A DNA stretch of 64,000 nucleotides, taken from positions 372,001 through 436,000 of the forward strand of contig NZ_JARJHU010000005.1 of assembly GCF_029269825.1 (NCBI RefSeq). The letters run 5' to 3'. Positions 17,297 to 25,747 of this stretch are shown piece after piece; within the stretch, counting starts at the first letter, position 1, and the number at the start of each line of letters is the position of its first letter. Under the pieces are notes generated by a model. The model was not told the origin of the DNA, did not search any database, and saw only the letters and a list, made by a program, of their open reading frames with translations. The position numbers were made by a program, and so were the translations under genes. The stretch is from Pedobacter sp. JY14-1 (GTDB lineage Bacteria > Bacteroidota > Bacteroidia > Sphingobacteriales > Sphingobacteriaceae).

Positions 17297-17737
17297 TTAA
17301 TGACGGTTTGTCCAGCTCTGATGGCTCAGCTCGAATTTGGTTTCCCCGTTTGCGTACCTTCCTGCCCGTATCCAGCCCTGAAGTTCATAAAATCTTTCTG
17401 CACGGGTATTCGGGGCGGTCCCCAACACGATGTTCTCGCTGGTTTGTTCAAAATACCAGTCCACCATCAACTTGTGTAGTTGCTTTCCTATTCCCTGCTG
17501 ATCGAATTGCGGATCTACAAATAACGCCCATACACTATGCCCTTTCAGATCAACTATTGAAAAGCCGACAACCTGCCCATTAATTTCACACACCCAGCCT
17601 TTTCCTTTCTCTGTGATATAATAGATCACATCGCGGTCCGGGACAAGATCAGGGTTACTCAGGGTGTTTTCTTTGACCAGATGCCTCACTACCTGCATTT
17701 GCTTAACATCACAAATTTCTGCTATTCTAAAAATCAT
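17297..17737 (-). CDS. GNAT family N-acetyltransferase
   Basis: A 146-residue protein with a full GNAT fold: the N-terminal MIFRIAEICDV, central strands WVCEINGQVVGFSIVDLKG, the acetyl-CoA loop DQQGIGKQLHKLM (Q-x-x-G-x-G/A motif, near residue 85), and AERFYELQGW at the end. These enzymes move an acetyl group from acetyl-CoA to an amine; the acceptor is unknown. The start at 17737 gives the standard length. It stands alone. Confidence 0.9.
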   Translation of the reverse strand: MIFRIAEICDVKQMQVVRHLVKENTLSNPDLVPDRDVIYYITEKGKGWVCEINGQVVGFSIVDLKGHSVWALFVDPQFDQQGIGKQLHKLMVDWYFEQTSENIVLGTAPNTRAERFYELQGWIRAGRYANGETKFELSHQSWTNRH

Positions 17738-17924
17738 GGCAACAAGATGTCAAATATTCCCAGACATACAAAGTGAGTAATGGCATACTGGCATTCAAAA
17801 AGTCAGCTCCCGGAATGGTAAAGATCACCGCTATACTATCCTGTTGCTAAAGTGGTATCTGACGAATCGTTCTTTTCCGGGTCTTTATGAACTCATCCAA
17901 TTTGAAAGGTGGTTTGCAAATTAC

Positions 17925-20594
17925 TTAGTTTTCAGCCGCGTCCCTGTACCTGATCTTTTCTGATTGAACAACAGGTTCCCATTTCGACAAATACTTGCTT
18001 TGTAAGACCCGGTATTCTGCGTCTGTAATGTCGTTATTTGAAAATTCAATCTCAAGCTGTGAACTTGCCCTCTCAATGTAGTCGTCCAAGTTAATGTAGG
18101 ATAGATTGTTATCTGAGAGGGAGATGTATTTCAAATTTTGGAATGCGCAGATCAGCTGTAAATGCTCGCCCGTGATCCTATTCGAAGACAAGTAAAGAGT
18201 CTCTAAAACTCGTTTCGACCCAATTAACGGCCGTAGTCCTGAGCCAGTTAACGAGCAGTGGGATAAATCGATTGATGTAAGATTGGAAAACGGTGGAAGT
18301 GAAGCCATAACGTCTTCGTTCAGGGGATTTTCCGAGAGATTCAGAATGGATATCGTTGTGCAGAAATGATTCTGATCTGACAGGAACACGCCATGGACCG
18401 CATTATTCCTCAGGTCAACGGTGTGGATGATGTCCAATTCATTCAGGAAATGTAAGTGCTGGTCAATAACGCGGTTGTCCTGTATCCATAGATACTTTAA
18501 GCTGGCTTTACTGCTAAGCAAGGACTGAAGACCCGACCCAACCAGTCGATTTCCGTTCAACAAAACTCGTTCCAGATTCACAAAGTCGGAAAGATAACTT
18601 AGCGATGCATCTTCGATTCTATTAGCAATCAGGCTAATCTGCCTGACCGTGTGCGCTGAAGCCTTAAATTGCCTCAGCAGCGTTCCATCTAGGTTACAGC
18701 CGTCGACTAGAATATTCCGCAAGCCATCACAATTTGAGAATGCACTGAAGTCATCGTCTTTGAGCTGACACCTTCTTATCACTACTGATATCAGCTTTAT
18801 GGATTTTGAAAAGGCTTTCAACTGGTCGCCGGATAAATCGGCATCTGTAAGCATCAAATACTCTAATGCATCAACGCCGTCGAGATATTTCAGCTCATTG
18901 TCCTCCAGTACCTTTCCAACGAAACACAAACCAGAAATATACCTTTTTAATCGTTGAACCGACTGAAGTAACAATTGTCTTTCGCTTTGATTTGCGCAGC
19001 GAAATGTGAAATTTGTTATGTGTATAAAACTTAGCTTTTCGAGTATTGGACGCCAGCTGTCATCGGCAGCGATGATCAAGCTTTCTTCGATCTTACTTAA
19101 CAGCACTTCGTTAACAAGTTGCTGATCAGAGAATAGATGATCAAATGATGCGGATAGCTCGATCATGTGCTTGCTACTAGGTCCACAATCTTTCAAGCTT
19201 ATCAAATCTTCGACATCTTGGAGTGTTACCTTAGCGGGAAGTTCTTCAAATACCCTATTGATGTTCATGCCATGGTAAGCTGCGTTTAATTTTTTGTTGC
19301 TTTCCGGCAGACGTTGTGCAATCAGGAAAGACATGGCCATCTTGAAATGAATTAAAGGCACTTTAATCTCATCCTGAGGACACCTGTTGATGTAATCTAC
19401 CAGAAAGAACTCCATCACCTCGTTACTGACAAAGCCAAAGTATACTGAGTCCTCTGACGAGAATTTCTGAAGCAAGGACCTGTCACCCCAACCTGAAAAA
19501 CCTTCAAGAACTCGCGCTTCTTGCTCAAAAGCTATTAATCCACCTCCAACAATACCCCTGATATGTCCGTTTCTCTCTCGTCGTGCTATTTCGAATGCCA
19601 GGTCTTCACAAAATTTTCTGAGCCGCACCTGATCAACACCCTTTGCGGACTCCCGGGTTAACCAATTTTCAACGATAATTCGCAAAATTCTTTCCGAGGT
19701 CAGGCGTTTCCCGTCAGAGGTAACGGAAGAGTAATTCGCCAAAACATCTTCCAGATTATTTAACACCAGGGGTACTTCGACAATTGTCAAATTACGTTCT
19801 CTCATTTTGTAGGTAAGCCAATGTAAGTCTTTAAGCAGACTACTGTTTTTTTGACCTGGATGCTTTAGTGTGAGATATTCATCCTGCTGGTTGGCATCAA
19901 ATGGGAGAAGAGTGATAAAATTAGGTGGGAATTTGTCAATGCCGACCTGCAAAGTGCGGTTAGAGAGTTCGTCTGTCTGAAGGAATTGTTCTCTGACGGT
20001 GATGACCACTTTTTTAAAATGAACGGCCTGCTGATTGATGAAATCATGATAGGTCTTGATAAACGTCGACCAGTAGAGGTCGGGAGCGCCCGCGGGTGCA
20101 ATAAATTCGTCCAGCGCATCGATTAATAAAATGGTTTTAGCAGCTTTACCACTGCTAATCAGTCCTTCAATGATTTGTTTTGAATTTTCATGGTACATGA
20201 TCCCAAATGCTACTTTCGCATTTTTGTGCCGATGCTTGATTTCCAGATAAAGATTTGCCAGAAACGTCGTCTTACCCAGGCCAGTCGGTGCAGTGATTAA
20301 GTGTAAGGGTTTGGGATCTGCGCCAAGCAAAAGGCCGGTTAGATAAGTGATCCCGTTGTCATAGATTTTGCCACCGTTGAATACCCTATTAGGTATGAAA
20401 TGAGTTGTGTACCGCTTCGATATTTGCTCCGCAATCCTGGGATCGATCATTTGTATCTTTTTAAATCCGGCCAGTAATTTCTTATGGAAAATGGTGTATA
20501 TCCCAATGATGATTGCAGTGATCAAACCCGTAATCAGGGCTGGCGTATCGATTAGGCCGTCGACAATAGATGCGTTAATTAATGTGAATTCCAT
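17925..20594 (-). CDS. Membrane-anchored NACHT-type NTPase with C-terminal leucine-rich repeats
   Basis: An 889-residue protein. A membrane helix lies at residues 17-36. The NTPase follows with Walker A in ITAPTGLGKTT (A102 to T109) and a NACHT-style Walker B, TILLIDALDEF (residues 154-164), with the paired acidic residues. A helical arm continues to about 500. From about 560 to 870 there are 10 or more leucine-rich repeats (LKYLWIQDNRVI, SILNLSENPLN, LETLYLSSNRIT). NACHT proteins switch on by nucleotide-driven assembly, and bacterial ones include antiphage sensors; LRRs usually recognise a ligand. No effector domain is obvious unless it is the membrane segment. It has no co-directional partner. 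Confidence 0.8.
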   Translation of the reverse strand: MEFTLINASIVDGLIDTPALITGLITAIIIGIYTIFHKKLLAGFKKIQMIDPRIAEQISKRYTTHFIPNRVFNGGKIYDNGITYLTGLLLGADPKPLHLITAPTGLGKTTFLANLYLEIKHRHKNAKVAFGIMYHENSKQIIEGLISSGKAAKTILLIDALDEFIAPAGAPDLYWSTFIKTYHDFINQQAVHFKKVVITVREQFLQTDELSNRTLQVGIDKFPPNFITLLPFDANQQDEYLTLKHPGQKNSSLLKDLHWLTYKMRERNLTIVEVPLVLNNLEDVLANYSSVTSDGKRLTSERILRIIVENWLTRESAKGVDQVRLRKFCEDLAFEIARRERNGHIRGIVGGGLIAFEQEARVLEGFSGWGDRSLLQKFSSEDSVYFGFVSNEVMEFFLVDYINRCPQDEIKVPLIHFKMAMSFLIAQRLPESNKKLNAAYHGMNINRVFEELPAKVTLQDVEDLISLKDCGPSSKHMIELSASFDHLFSDQQLVNEVLLSKIEESLIIAADDSWRPILEKLSFIHITNFTFRCANQSERQLLLQSVQRLKRYISGLCFVGKVLEDNELKYLDGVDALEYLMLTDADLSGDQLKAFSKSIKLISVVIRRCQLKDDDFSAFSNCDGLRNILVDGCNLDGTLLRQFKASAHTVRQISLIANRIEDASLSYLSDFVNLERVLLNGNRLVGSGLQSLLSSKASLKYLWIQDNRVIDQHLHFLNELDIIHTVDLRNNAVHGVFLSDQNHFCTTISILNLSENPLNEDVMASLPPFSNLTSIDLSHCSLTGSGLRPLIGSKRVLETLYLSSNRITGEHLQLICAFQNLKYISLSDNNLSYINLDDYIERASSQLEIEFSNNDITDAEYRVLQSKYLSKWEPVVQSEKIRYRDAAEN

Positions 20595-20639
20595 GGTATT
20601 TCTAAAGTTGCAAAATAATGAAATGGAATTGTTTTATCC

Positions 20640-21016
20640 TCTAAAATAGCACTTGTTTGTAGATTTGAGTAAGCTGTCCACCCCATTTCGGTCAAACCTG
20701 TACAGCCCGTCTAGCCCTGAAAAGACATACATTGGCCTTCTCGCCTCAAACACCAAGGGTACCGACCTAAGCCCCAATTCGCATTATCATCAGCCAATAA
20801 AGCAAAAACCTGGCAAATCCAATCCAAAGAACTCCTCTAAGCCAACTCTCTTAAATCAACCTTCCAGTTTCAGAACTCACATCTGAAATGGCCGACCAAA
20901 GAAGCGTTCAGTTCGACCAAATCCACGAAAGAACAGCAGAACCCGCCAACCCGAAATCAACACCTTAAAACACTTAAAATCAAGCCGATCGAACACTTTA
21001 CAGCGAAATAAACTGA
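20640..21016. other. Non-coding stretch beside a transposase remnant
   Basis: About 380 bases with no convincing gene. The single open frame at 20653-20886 is low-complexity and has no family features. The phrases TGTCCACCCCATTTCGGTC (20677) and GACCAAATCC resemble the degenerate end repeats often seen near Bacteroidota insertion sequences, so this may be decayed mobile-element DNA. That is a weak inference. Confidence 0.3.
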
Positions 21017-21306
21017 TCAATATAAAGCGAAATCACGGCAAAGCGTGAGCGGAATCCACTGCACACATTCGAAGCTAGCCCTACCATACATTTGCCGCTT
21101 GATAGTCTTTAGCGTATTTACATTGCCTCCTACCGGGCCATTGCTTCAGGGCAAGCTGATCGCGTTTTCAATGGACTTGTAATCCCTTAACAGACCATTT
21201 GCAAAAGTGGCTATCTCGCTAATCCCTGAGTTCAGCACATTTTCTATCCAGCACTGGAGTTGATTTCCCAACTTGTTTTCCATATCGCGAAGATGAATGC
21301 CGCTTA
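21017..21306 (-). pseudogene. C-terminal remnant of ISL3-type transposase
   Basis: On the minus strand the frame reads WIENVLNSGISEIATFANGL, then KSIENAISLP, a TGA stop, then SNGPVGGNVNTLKTIKRQMY and GRASFE, ending at a stop at 21017. This is the C-terminus of ISL3/IS204-family transposases, whose conserved block is W-S-N-G-x-V-E-G-x-x-N-x-L-K-x-I-K-R-x-M-Y-G-R. The invariant tryptophan codon has become TGA, and the N-terminal 80 percent is missing, so the element is dead. No terminal inverted repeats were found. Confidence 0.78.
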
Positions 21307-21375
21307 ATCCAATAAATCCACAAACGTGCGGAAGAAGGGAATCGAACCCCATAAGAAAAAAACAGCCCTTTTCAG
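21307..21375. repeat. 69-base direct repeat, copy 1, with tRNA 3'-end-like motif
   Basis: This 69-base stretch is identical to 34023-34091. On the minus strand it contains GGGTTCGATTCCCTTCTTCCGCA, shown in pieces: a T-loop TTCGATT with flanking stem, then an acceptor-like CTTCCGCA. The rest of a tRNA is absent. Such motifs are typical of attachment sites formed from tRNA 3' ends, but neither copy is next to an intact matching tRNA here. Confidence 0.8.
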
Positions 21376-21411
21376 GTTGATACCATACTTTGTCTTCCGT
21401 TTAGTTGCGAA
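21376..21411 (-). pseudogene. Start of a small zinc-ribbon gene, remnant
   Basis: The minus strand encodes ATKRKTKYGINL, matching the QTKRKTKYGINL start of the small zinc-ribbon gene at 38478-38675 with one silent or near-silent difference (bases 38621-38651). The zinc-ribbon body is missing: the sequence passes straight into the 69-base repeat. It looks like a deletion junction inside a second copy of the 34-38.7 kb module. Confidence 0.65.
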
Positions 21412-21449
21412 ATCAATAAAGCTTTGGTAATTTTAAACTACAGTAACAA

Positions 21450-22325
21450 ATGAAAAAATATCGGTTCACTTTCTTACTATTTCAGTTTCTCACGCTCTGC
21501 TCTTGTGAATTTGCAACTGAAAAATTAGAAATTAAGCCATTGCAGCAGAAAAAAAGCAAAATAATAACGGCTAACATTTTATCATCAACAACTACTCTTT
21601 CCTCCAATGGTCCGGGGAATACATACGAGTTAATTGACAGCGTATTTGGGCCTTCTTCAGAGGATCTCCCTGATTGCGGGCATACAAGTTTCGGAAGGCA
21701 TATTGTAGAAGTATTTGATAACACGTTATCTCAGAATGTGTTTGTGTTTTACGCACATGTTAATGACGATGATGATAGGTGTATATCTTCTGACAAACAA
21801 AGAACTGAAATAAAGACTCATTGGCTATCCTCAAGTAACCTGAGGGCCTCAAATGGAGATACAGTGATATACAATTGGAAATTCAAAATCGATCTTGGTT
21901 TTAAACCTTCACCGAGTTTTACAAACCTGCATCAGATCATGGCTGGGAATGGTGATAATGCACACCCTATTTTCACATTGACTCCAAGATATAATTCTGG
22001 CGGCGACAAAATGGAGATTGTTTATATGAACTCTTCAGGTACGATTACAAAACCTAAAATTGTAGGTCTTGTTGGCTTTAAAGGTCATTGGGTGTCTGTT
22101 ACGGAAACGGTAGTATATGGTTCAACTGGAAGCTATTCAATTAATATAAACAGAATATCAGACAACGTAAATTTACTTAGTTACACCAATAATAATATTG
22201 AGATATTCCGTTTAGGAACTACTTGGTATCGGCCAAAATGGGGTATTTACAGAGGCTTAGCAGATTCATCTTACTTACGTGATGAAGAAGTACGCTTTGC
22301 AGATTTCTCAATTACAAAATTTTAA
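21450..22325 (+). CDS. Polysaccharide-lyase-like lipoprotein (jelly-roll)
   Basis: A 291-residue protein with a lipoprotein signal (LTLCSC, lipid on Cys19). The body is strand-rich. It shows DKQRTEIKTHW near residue 115, NLHQIMAGNG near 155, and a terminal WYRPKWGIYRG with RFADFSI. The R-x-E-x-K, the Q-bearing strand and the KWGIYR motif match the heparin-lyase-like (PL13/PL20/PF14099) jelly-roll fold of polysaccharide lyases, which cleave uronic-acid-containing glycans by beta-elimination. It stands alone, directly after the repeat junction, with no SusC/D pair near. Base content is lower in GC than its neighbours. The exact lyase family is uncertain. Confidence 0.62.
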   Translation: MKKYRFTFLLFQFLTLCSCEFATEKLEIKPLQQKKSKIITANILSSTTTLSSNGPGNTYELIDSVFGPSSEDLPDCGHTSFGRHIVEVFDNTLSQNVFVFYAHVNDDDDRCISSDKQRTEIKTHWLSSSNLRASNGDTVIYNWKFKIDLGFKPSPSFTNLHQIMAGNGDNAHPIFTLTPRYNSGGDKMEIVYMNSSGTITKPKIVGLVGFKGHWVSVTETVVYGSTGSYSININRISDNVNLLSYTNNNIEIFRLGTTWYRPKWGIYRGLADSSYLRDEEVRFADFSITKF

Positions 22326-22450
22326 TTGTTCGCAATTTGATAACCATAATGCTTGGCTTCATTGTTGATTCCAGCAGGAAATAATCTGCCCACTTTACTT
22401 TGATGAAGTTCCTTTCTTGACCTTCAAGTTACAACCCCAGTACCGATAGC

Positions 22451-23122
22451 TTAAATAAAGCCTGAATATCGGTTGTTCACTTTGATGTTAAACTTCAGAA
22501 TCGCCACAGCATCTACATTGCGCCCCTCAGCCAACAGCTTTTCGGCAGTTTCTCTTAAACCGTTCCGGTTTAGGCTGCACAAATTGTATGCATAATAATT
22601 CTTTGGTCTTTGATCAGGTCCTGATACAGCTTCTTCGCAGCCCCAACACCGTCCTTTGATTACTGTATTGTAAACCAACTCACCATAATCCTTTTTCAGC
22701 TGGTTAAGCCCAGTTTTTTTATCCAGCACATCCTTCAGGTATTCAGTGGAAATCGCTACAGACACATTCCCAACCTTAGAACCTGCACTACCCGTGATGA
22801 TCCCGATCAGGTAACCTTTGGCATCAATTACCGGCGAACCACTGCAACCGCCCTTATGCGTCTTCATGTCCCGTTCAATCAGGATATCCATTCCGTATTT
22901 CTGATATACCTTGCCTTCATGAACCGTACACAGACTATCCTCATAGGCACAGCTTAGAAAAAGGAGAATGAACGTAGCGGTCACCATTTTTAAACTGCAC
23001 CTCGTTAATCAGTGCAATCTTCGGCCACTCAGCAATTGGTTTGCCTACCCAGCTTTCCTTTTGCTGGGCGAACCCGTGATCGAAAAGCACATTAGCATCT
23101 GAAATAACAAACTAGTTTTCAT
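22451..23122 (-). pseudogene. Trypsin-like serine protease lacking its His/Asp half
   Basis: The minus strand keeps pieces of one secreted protease. A signal-like MKTSLLFQMLMCFSITGS starts at 23122. In the next frame comes QQKESWVGKPIAEWPKIALI then NEVQFKNGDRYVHSPF. After another shift near 22960 the frame reads EDSLCTVHEGKVYQKYGMDI and KGGCSGSPVIDAKGYLIGII, with the catalytic serine in G-G-C-S-G-S-P, then a helical tail ending at 22451. The segment that should carry the catalytic histidine and aspartate is deleted. The final 178-residue frame could still be translated but would not be a protease. Confidence 0.7.
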
Positions 23123-23242
23123 ATGAACATTGTTAATTCCCCAAACCTAAATTAACCAGCTCATTCCGGCACCAGCAACTTTGTAAAAAGAATTGTAAAA
23201 AAAGTAAATTCCACTTAAAGCATCACAGTTGCGATACGCATG

Positions 23243-23641
23243 CTAAACACAAAGTATCCACCTCACATCAAAAGCATCGGTCACTTCAATAAGTTGTTGG
23301 TCCTCATCAATGGTATCCTGACCTGATACTGCAGCTTTCAATTTAACAATAATTGCATTTCTATCCCCGGCATTTTTACATGGCAAAAAGACCGAGAGAT
23401 AATTCCCGATCTTCCTTCCTTCGTCATGGACAAGGTCCGAACCATGAACGATGATGCTGTCCGAAACCAGCGAGCCCCTGATAACGGGGCTTCCGGTATA
23501 ACCATTCAGAGGTTCATCAAAAGTCTCAAAATACAACTCGCCTCCGAAACAAGAATGATAAAGCATAAGCGCCGCTTTACAATTGCCGGTAAAAGTTATA
23601 AAAACACCGCCTTTTAATGTCTTTTCATTTTTAAATTCCAT
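23243..23641 (-). CDS. VOC family protein (PhnB-like)
   Basis: A 132-residue protein with the PhnB-type vicinal-oxygen-chelate pattern: VFITFTGNCKAALMLYHSCF and GGELYFETF at the start, SDSIIVHGSDL in the middle, and a terminal FDVRWIL strand. VOC proteins are small metal-dependent enzymes or binding proteins (glyoxalases, antibiotic resistance). The metal ligands are not conserved enough to predict a reaction. The usual length for PhnB is about 140. It lies 72 bases upstream of, or rather beside, a DoxX gene on the same strand, which may be its operon partner. Confidence 0.75.
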   Translation of the reverse strand: MEFKNEKTLKGGVFITFTGNCKAALMLYHSCFGGELYFETFDEPLNGYTGSPVIRGSLVSDSIIVHGSDLVHDEGRKIGNYLSVFLPCKNAGDRNAIIVKLKAAVSGQDTIDEDQQLIEVTDAFDVRWILCV

Positions 23642-23713
23642 ATTATTGAATTACAGGGCCGGTATTCGGGTAAAGCCGGACAGCCCGATTTGTACCATGC
23701 GTTATTCAATGGC

Positions 23714-24130
23714 TTAGGCGAGCTGTTCTTTTCTTATTTTATTGCCATAGGCATAGGAGATAGCAAGAATACCCAGCACCACAATCGGCAGGAGCATAAA
23801 TCCTATGTTTCTATCAACAGCGGCATGACTGATAAATGCAAAGATCAGGTTAAATGTTAGGCCGGCATACGCCCATTCCCTTACTTTACCTGGTATTTTA
23901 GGTAATGAAATTGCTATTACCCCTAATACTTTACAGACGATCAGCGTATAAGCAAAGTAATCAGGATATCCCAGCGGCTTTGTACCCGCGTTTACATACT
24001 CTGGTGCAAAAAACACGGTACTAAGCGGCATTACACCTTCCCAAAGAATCAGGATGGCTGTCGCCACCCAAAATATTATCTTGTATTTATTAATGGTCGC
24101 TTCTACCGTAATTCTTTGTTGTACTGTCAT
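23714..24130 (-). CDS. DoxX-like membrane protein
   Basis: A 138-residue protein with four membrane segments (about residues 18-36, 60-78, 86-104 and 110-128). The pattern PLGYPDYFAYTLIVCKVLGV then AISLPKIPGKVREWAYAGLT is that of DoxX-like proteins in Bacteroidota, small quinone-linked or unknown-function membrane proteins. It is divergent from the GlxA-type regulator at 24270 across 139 bases, and followed by the VOC gene on its own strand. The regulator likely controls this pair. Confidence 0.8.
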   Translation of the reverse strand: MTVQQRITVEATINKYKIIFWVATAILILWEGVMPLSTVFFAPEYVNAGTKPLGYPDYFAYTLIVCKVLGVIAISLPKIPGKVREWAYAGLTFNLIFAFISHAAVDRNIGFMLLPIVVLGILAISYAYGNKIRKEQLA

Positions 24131-24269
24131 AACTTGTATTTTTTTATTCGTAATGATAAGACAAAGATGTAGCAGCTTTTAAAAATCAGACTGTAGTAAA
24201 AACGACAACTATGCAGGTGAATTACGACAAACTATTTTTTTTAACTTTACCCTTTAAACCGCCCCCTGT

Positions 24270-25247
24270 ATGCGAATTTCAGTTTTTGTTCCTCAGTATG
24301 GTGTAATAGAGGCTATTACCCCCGCATTCCGTTCTTTCCACACAGCCAACGAATTTCTTACTGCTTATGGCAAAGCGCCGGCATTTAAAGTGGAATATGT
24401 AGGCCTTAATGAATATGTGCCTGCCAACAATGGCGAATACACCATAAAAACCGACAGACTGCTAAGGGATGTTGTATCAACCGACCTGCTCATTATACCT
24501 CCTCCATACGGACCTACTGATGCAGGGGTACGCACCAACGCCGAAGCGATACCCTATATTAAAGCCCTTCACCAGAAAGGGGCCAGTATAGCCAGCTTAT
24601 GCCTTGGTGCTTTTCTAATTGCAGAAGCAGGACTGTTAAATGGAAAAAAATGCTCCACACATTGGGCGCATATAAACGAGTTCAGGGAACGATATCCCAA
24701 TGTAGAAGTGCAGGATGGCGCAATAATTACGGAGCATGGCAATATCTATAGCAGTGGCGGGGCCAGCAGTCTTTGGAATTTGATATTATACCTGGTGGAG
24801 AAATTTTCTGACAGGGATACAGCAATACTGATCTCCAAGTATTTTGCACTGGATATAGGCCGGGATAGCCAGAACCAATTCGCCATATTCAGGGGGCAGA
24901 GAAATCATGGTTATCCGGACATTCAAAAGGTTCAGGATCACATTGAGAAAAGTTACGAAGATAAAATTACTATTGAAGATCTGGCCAACCTTGCAGGTGC
25001 CAGCCGGCGGACTTTTGAAAGGCGGTTTAAGGAAGCGACCAATAATACGCCGGTTGAATACATACAACGTGTACGGATAGAGGCCGCCAAGAAGTTTTTT
25101 GAAGCTTCTCGAAAAAATGTATCTGAAGTGATGTACGGTGTCGGATATACCGATACCAAAGCCTTTAGAGATACCTTTAAAAAGATTACAGGACTAAAAC
25201 CGATTGAATACAGGAACAAGTTTGCAAGGGTTGCCAATGAGGTGTAA
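24270..25247 (+). CDS. GlxA family regulator (DJ-1/PfpI domain plus AraC HTH)
   Basis: A 325-residue transcription regulator. Residues 1-190 form a DJ-1/PfpI (glutamine-amidotransferase-like) domain with the nucleophile-elbow ASLCLGAFLIAEAG (Cys near 114) and the CSTHWAH motif. Residues 220-320 form an AraC-type DNA-binding domain: IEDLANLAGASRRTFERRF and VSEVMYGVGYTDTKAFRDTF then GLKPIEYR. It is divergent from the DoxX/VOC pair, which it probably regulates. The start at 24270 gives the full amidotransferase-like fold. Confidence 0.9.
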   Translation: MRISVFVPQYGVIEAITPAFRSFHTANEFLTAYGKAPAFKVEYVGLNEYVPANNGEYTIKTDRLLRDVVSTDLLIIPPPYGPTDAGVRTNAEAIPYIKALHQKGASIASLCLGAFLIAEAGLLNGKKCSTHWAHINEFRERYPNVEVQDGAIITEHGNIYSSGGASSLWNLILYLVEKFSDRDTAILISKYFALDIGRDSQNQFAIFRGQRNHGYPDIQKVQDHIEKSYEDKITIEDLANLAGASRRTFERRFKEATNNTPVEYIQRVRIEAAKKFFEASRKNVSEVMYGVGYTDTKAFRDTFKKITGLKPIEYRNKFARVANEV

Positions 25248-25304
25248 AGCGTAAAACACCCTGTAAAATTCATTCTATAGAAACAGCAAAGGCCAGTTAG
25301 AGCC

Positions 25305-25407
25305 GATAGCTTTCTGCGATTTTAAAGCCTGGACCTTTTATACTTGAGGTTTCCTGGGCAAAGCTCTGTCTTGAAAGCGAGATAAGCGCGGCGACAGAGC
25401 GCGCGAG
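25305..25407 (-). pseudogene. Duplicated 5' fragment of the TonB-like gene at 40417
   Basis: This stretch matches 40960-41074, the start of the TonB-domain gene, with about two base changes and a 12-base gap (four codons). It encodes part of the signal peptide (ARSVAALISLS) and the next 20 residues. No start codon or downstream domain follows. It is a scrap of a duplication, in the same orientation as the parent gene. Confidence 0.8.
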
Positions 25408-25448
25408 AAATTTGCTATTTCCACAACTGAGTTTCGTTTCTTAAGGGT

Positions 25449-25737
25449 TCAATCCAGTACATCGCCCTCCCAAAATACGATTGGCCATACCTCCGCGAAA
25501 ACCATCCCCGGCAAGTACGAAGCACCTATCAAAGGCAATGTCGATCCCAACGGCTGGTTTCATATAAAGATCGTCGTCGGCAAAACCCGAATTCAAGTGT
25601 AGATGAATGACGAAACTGCACCACTACTCACAATAAGCCCATTGAATCCAACCATCAACGGTAAAATTGGCTTCTGGGTCGGCAATGGCTCCGATGGGAA
25701 GTTCAGGAACATGCAGCTGCTAGTGGACAAACTTTAA
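25449..25737 (+). pseudogene. C-terminal fragment of concanavalin-like (laminin G/DUF1080 type) domain
   Basis: The plus strand reads KYEAPIKGNVDPNGWFHIKI then VVGKTRIQV, a TAG stop, MNDETAPLL, and finally NGKIGFWVGNGSDGKFRNMQ before a TAA at 25735. The W-F-H-x-x-I-V-V and GFWVGNGSDGxFxN motifs are those of concanavalin-like jelly-roll domains in secreted Bacteroidota proteins. The in-frame stop replaces a likely tyrosine codon, and no N-terminus exists, so it is a remnant. Confidence 0.65.
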
Positions 25738-25747
25738 GGATGCCCTA

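Noticed and set aside
20653..20886. Plus-strand frame of 77 codons
   Set aside because: Low-complexity, Ser/Pro/Lys-rich, no start signal and no recognisable motif; it lies in decayed mobile-element surroundings.
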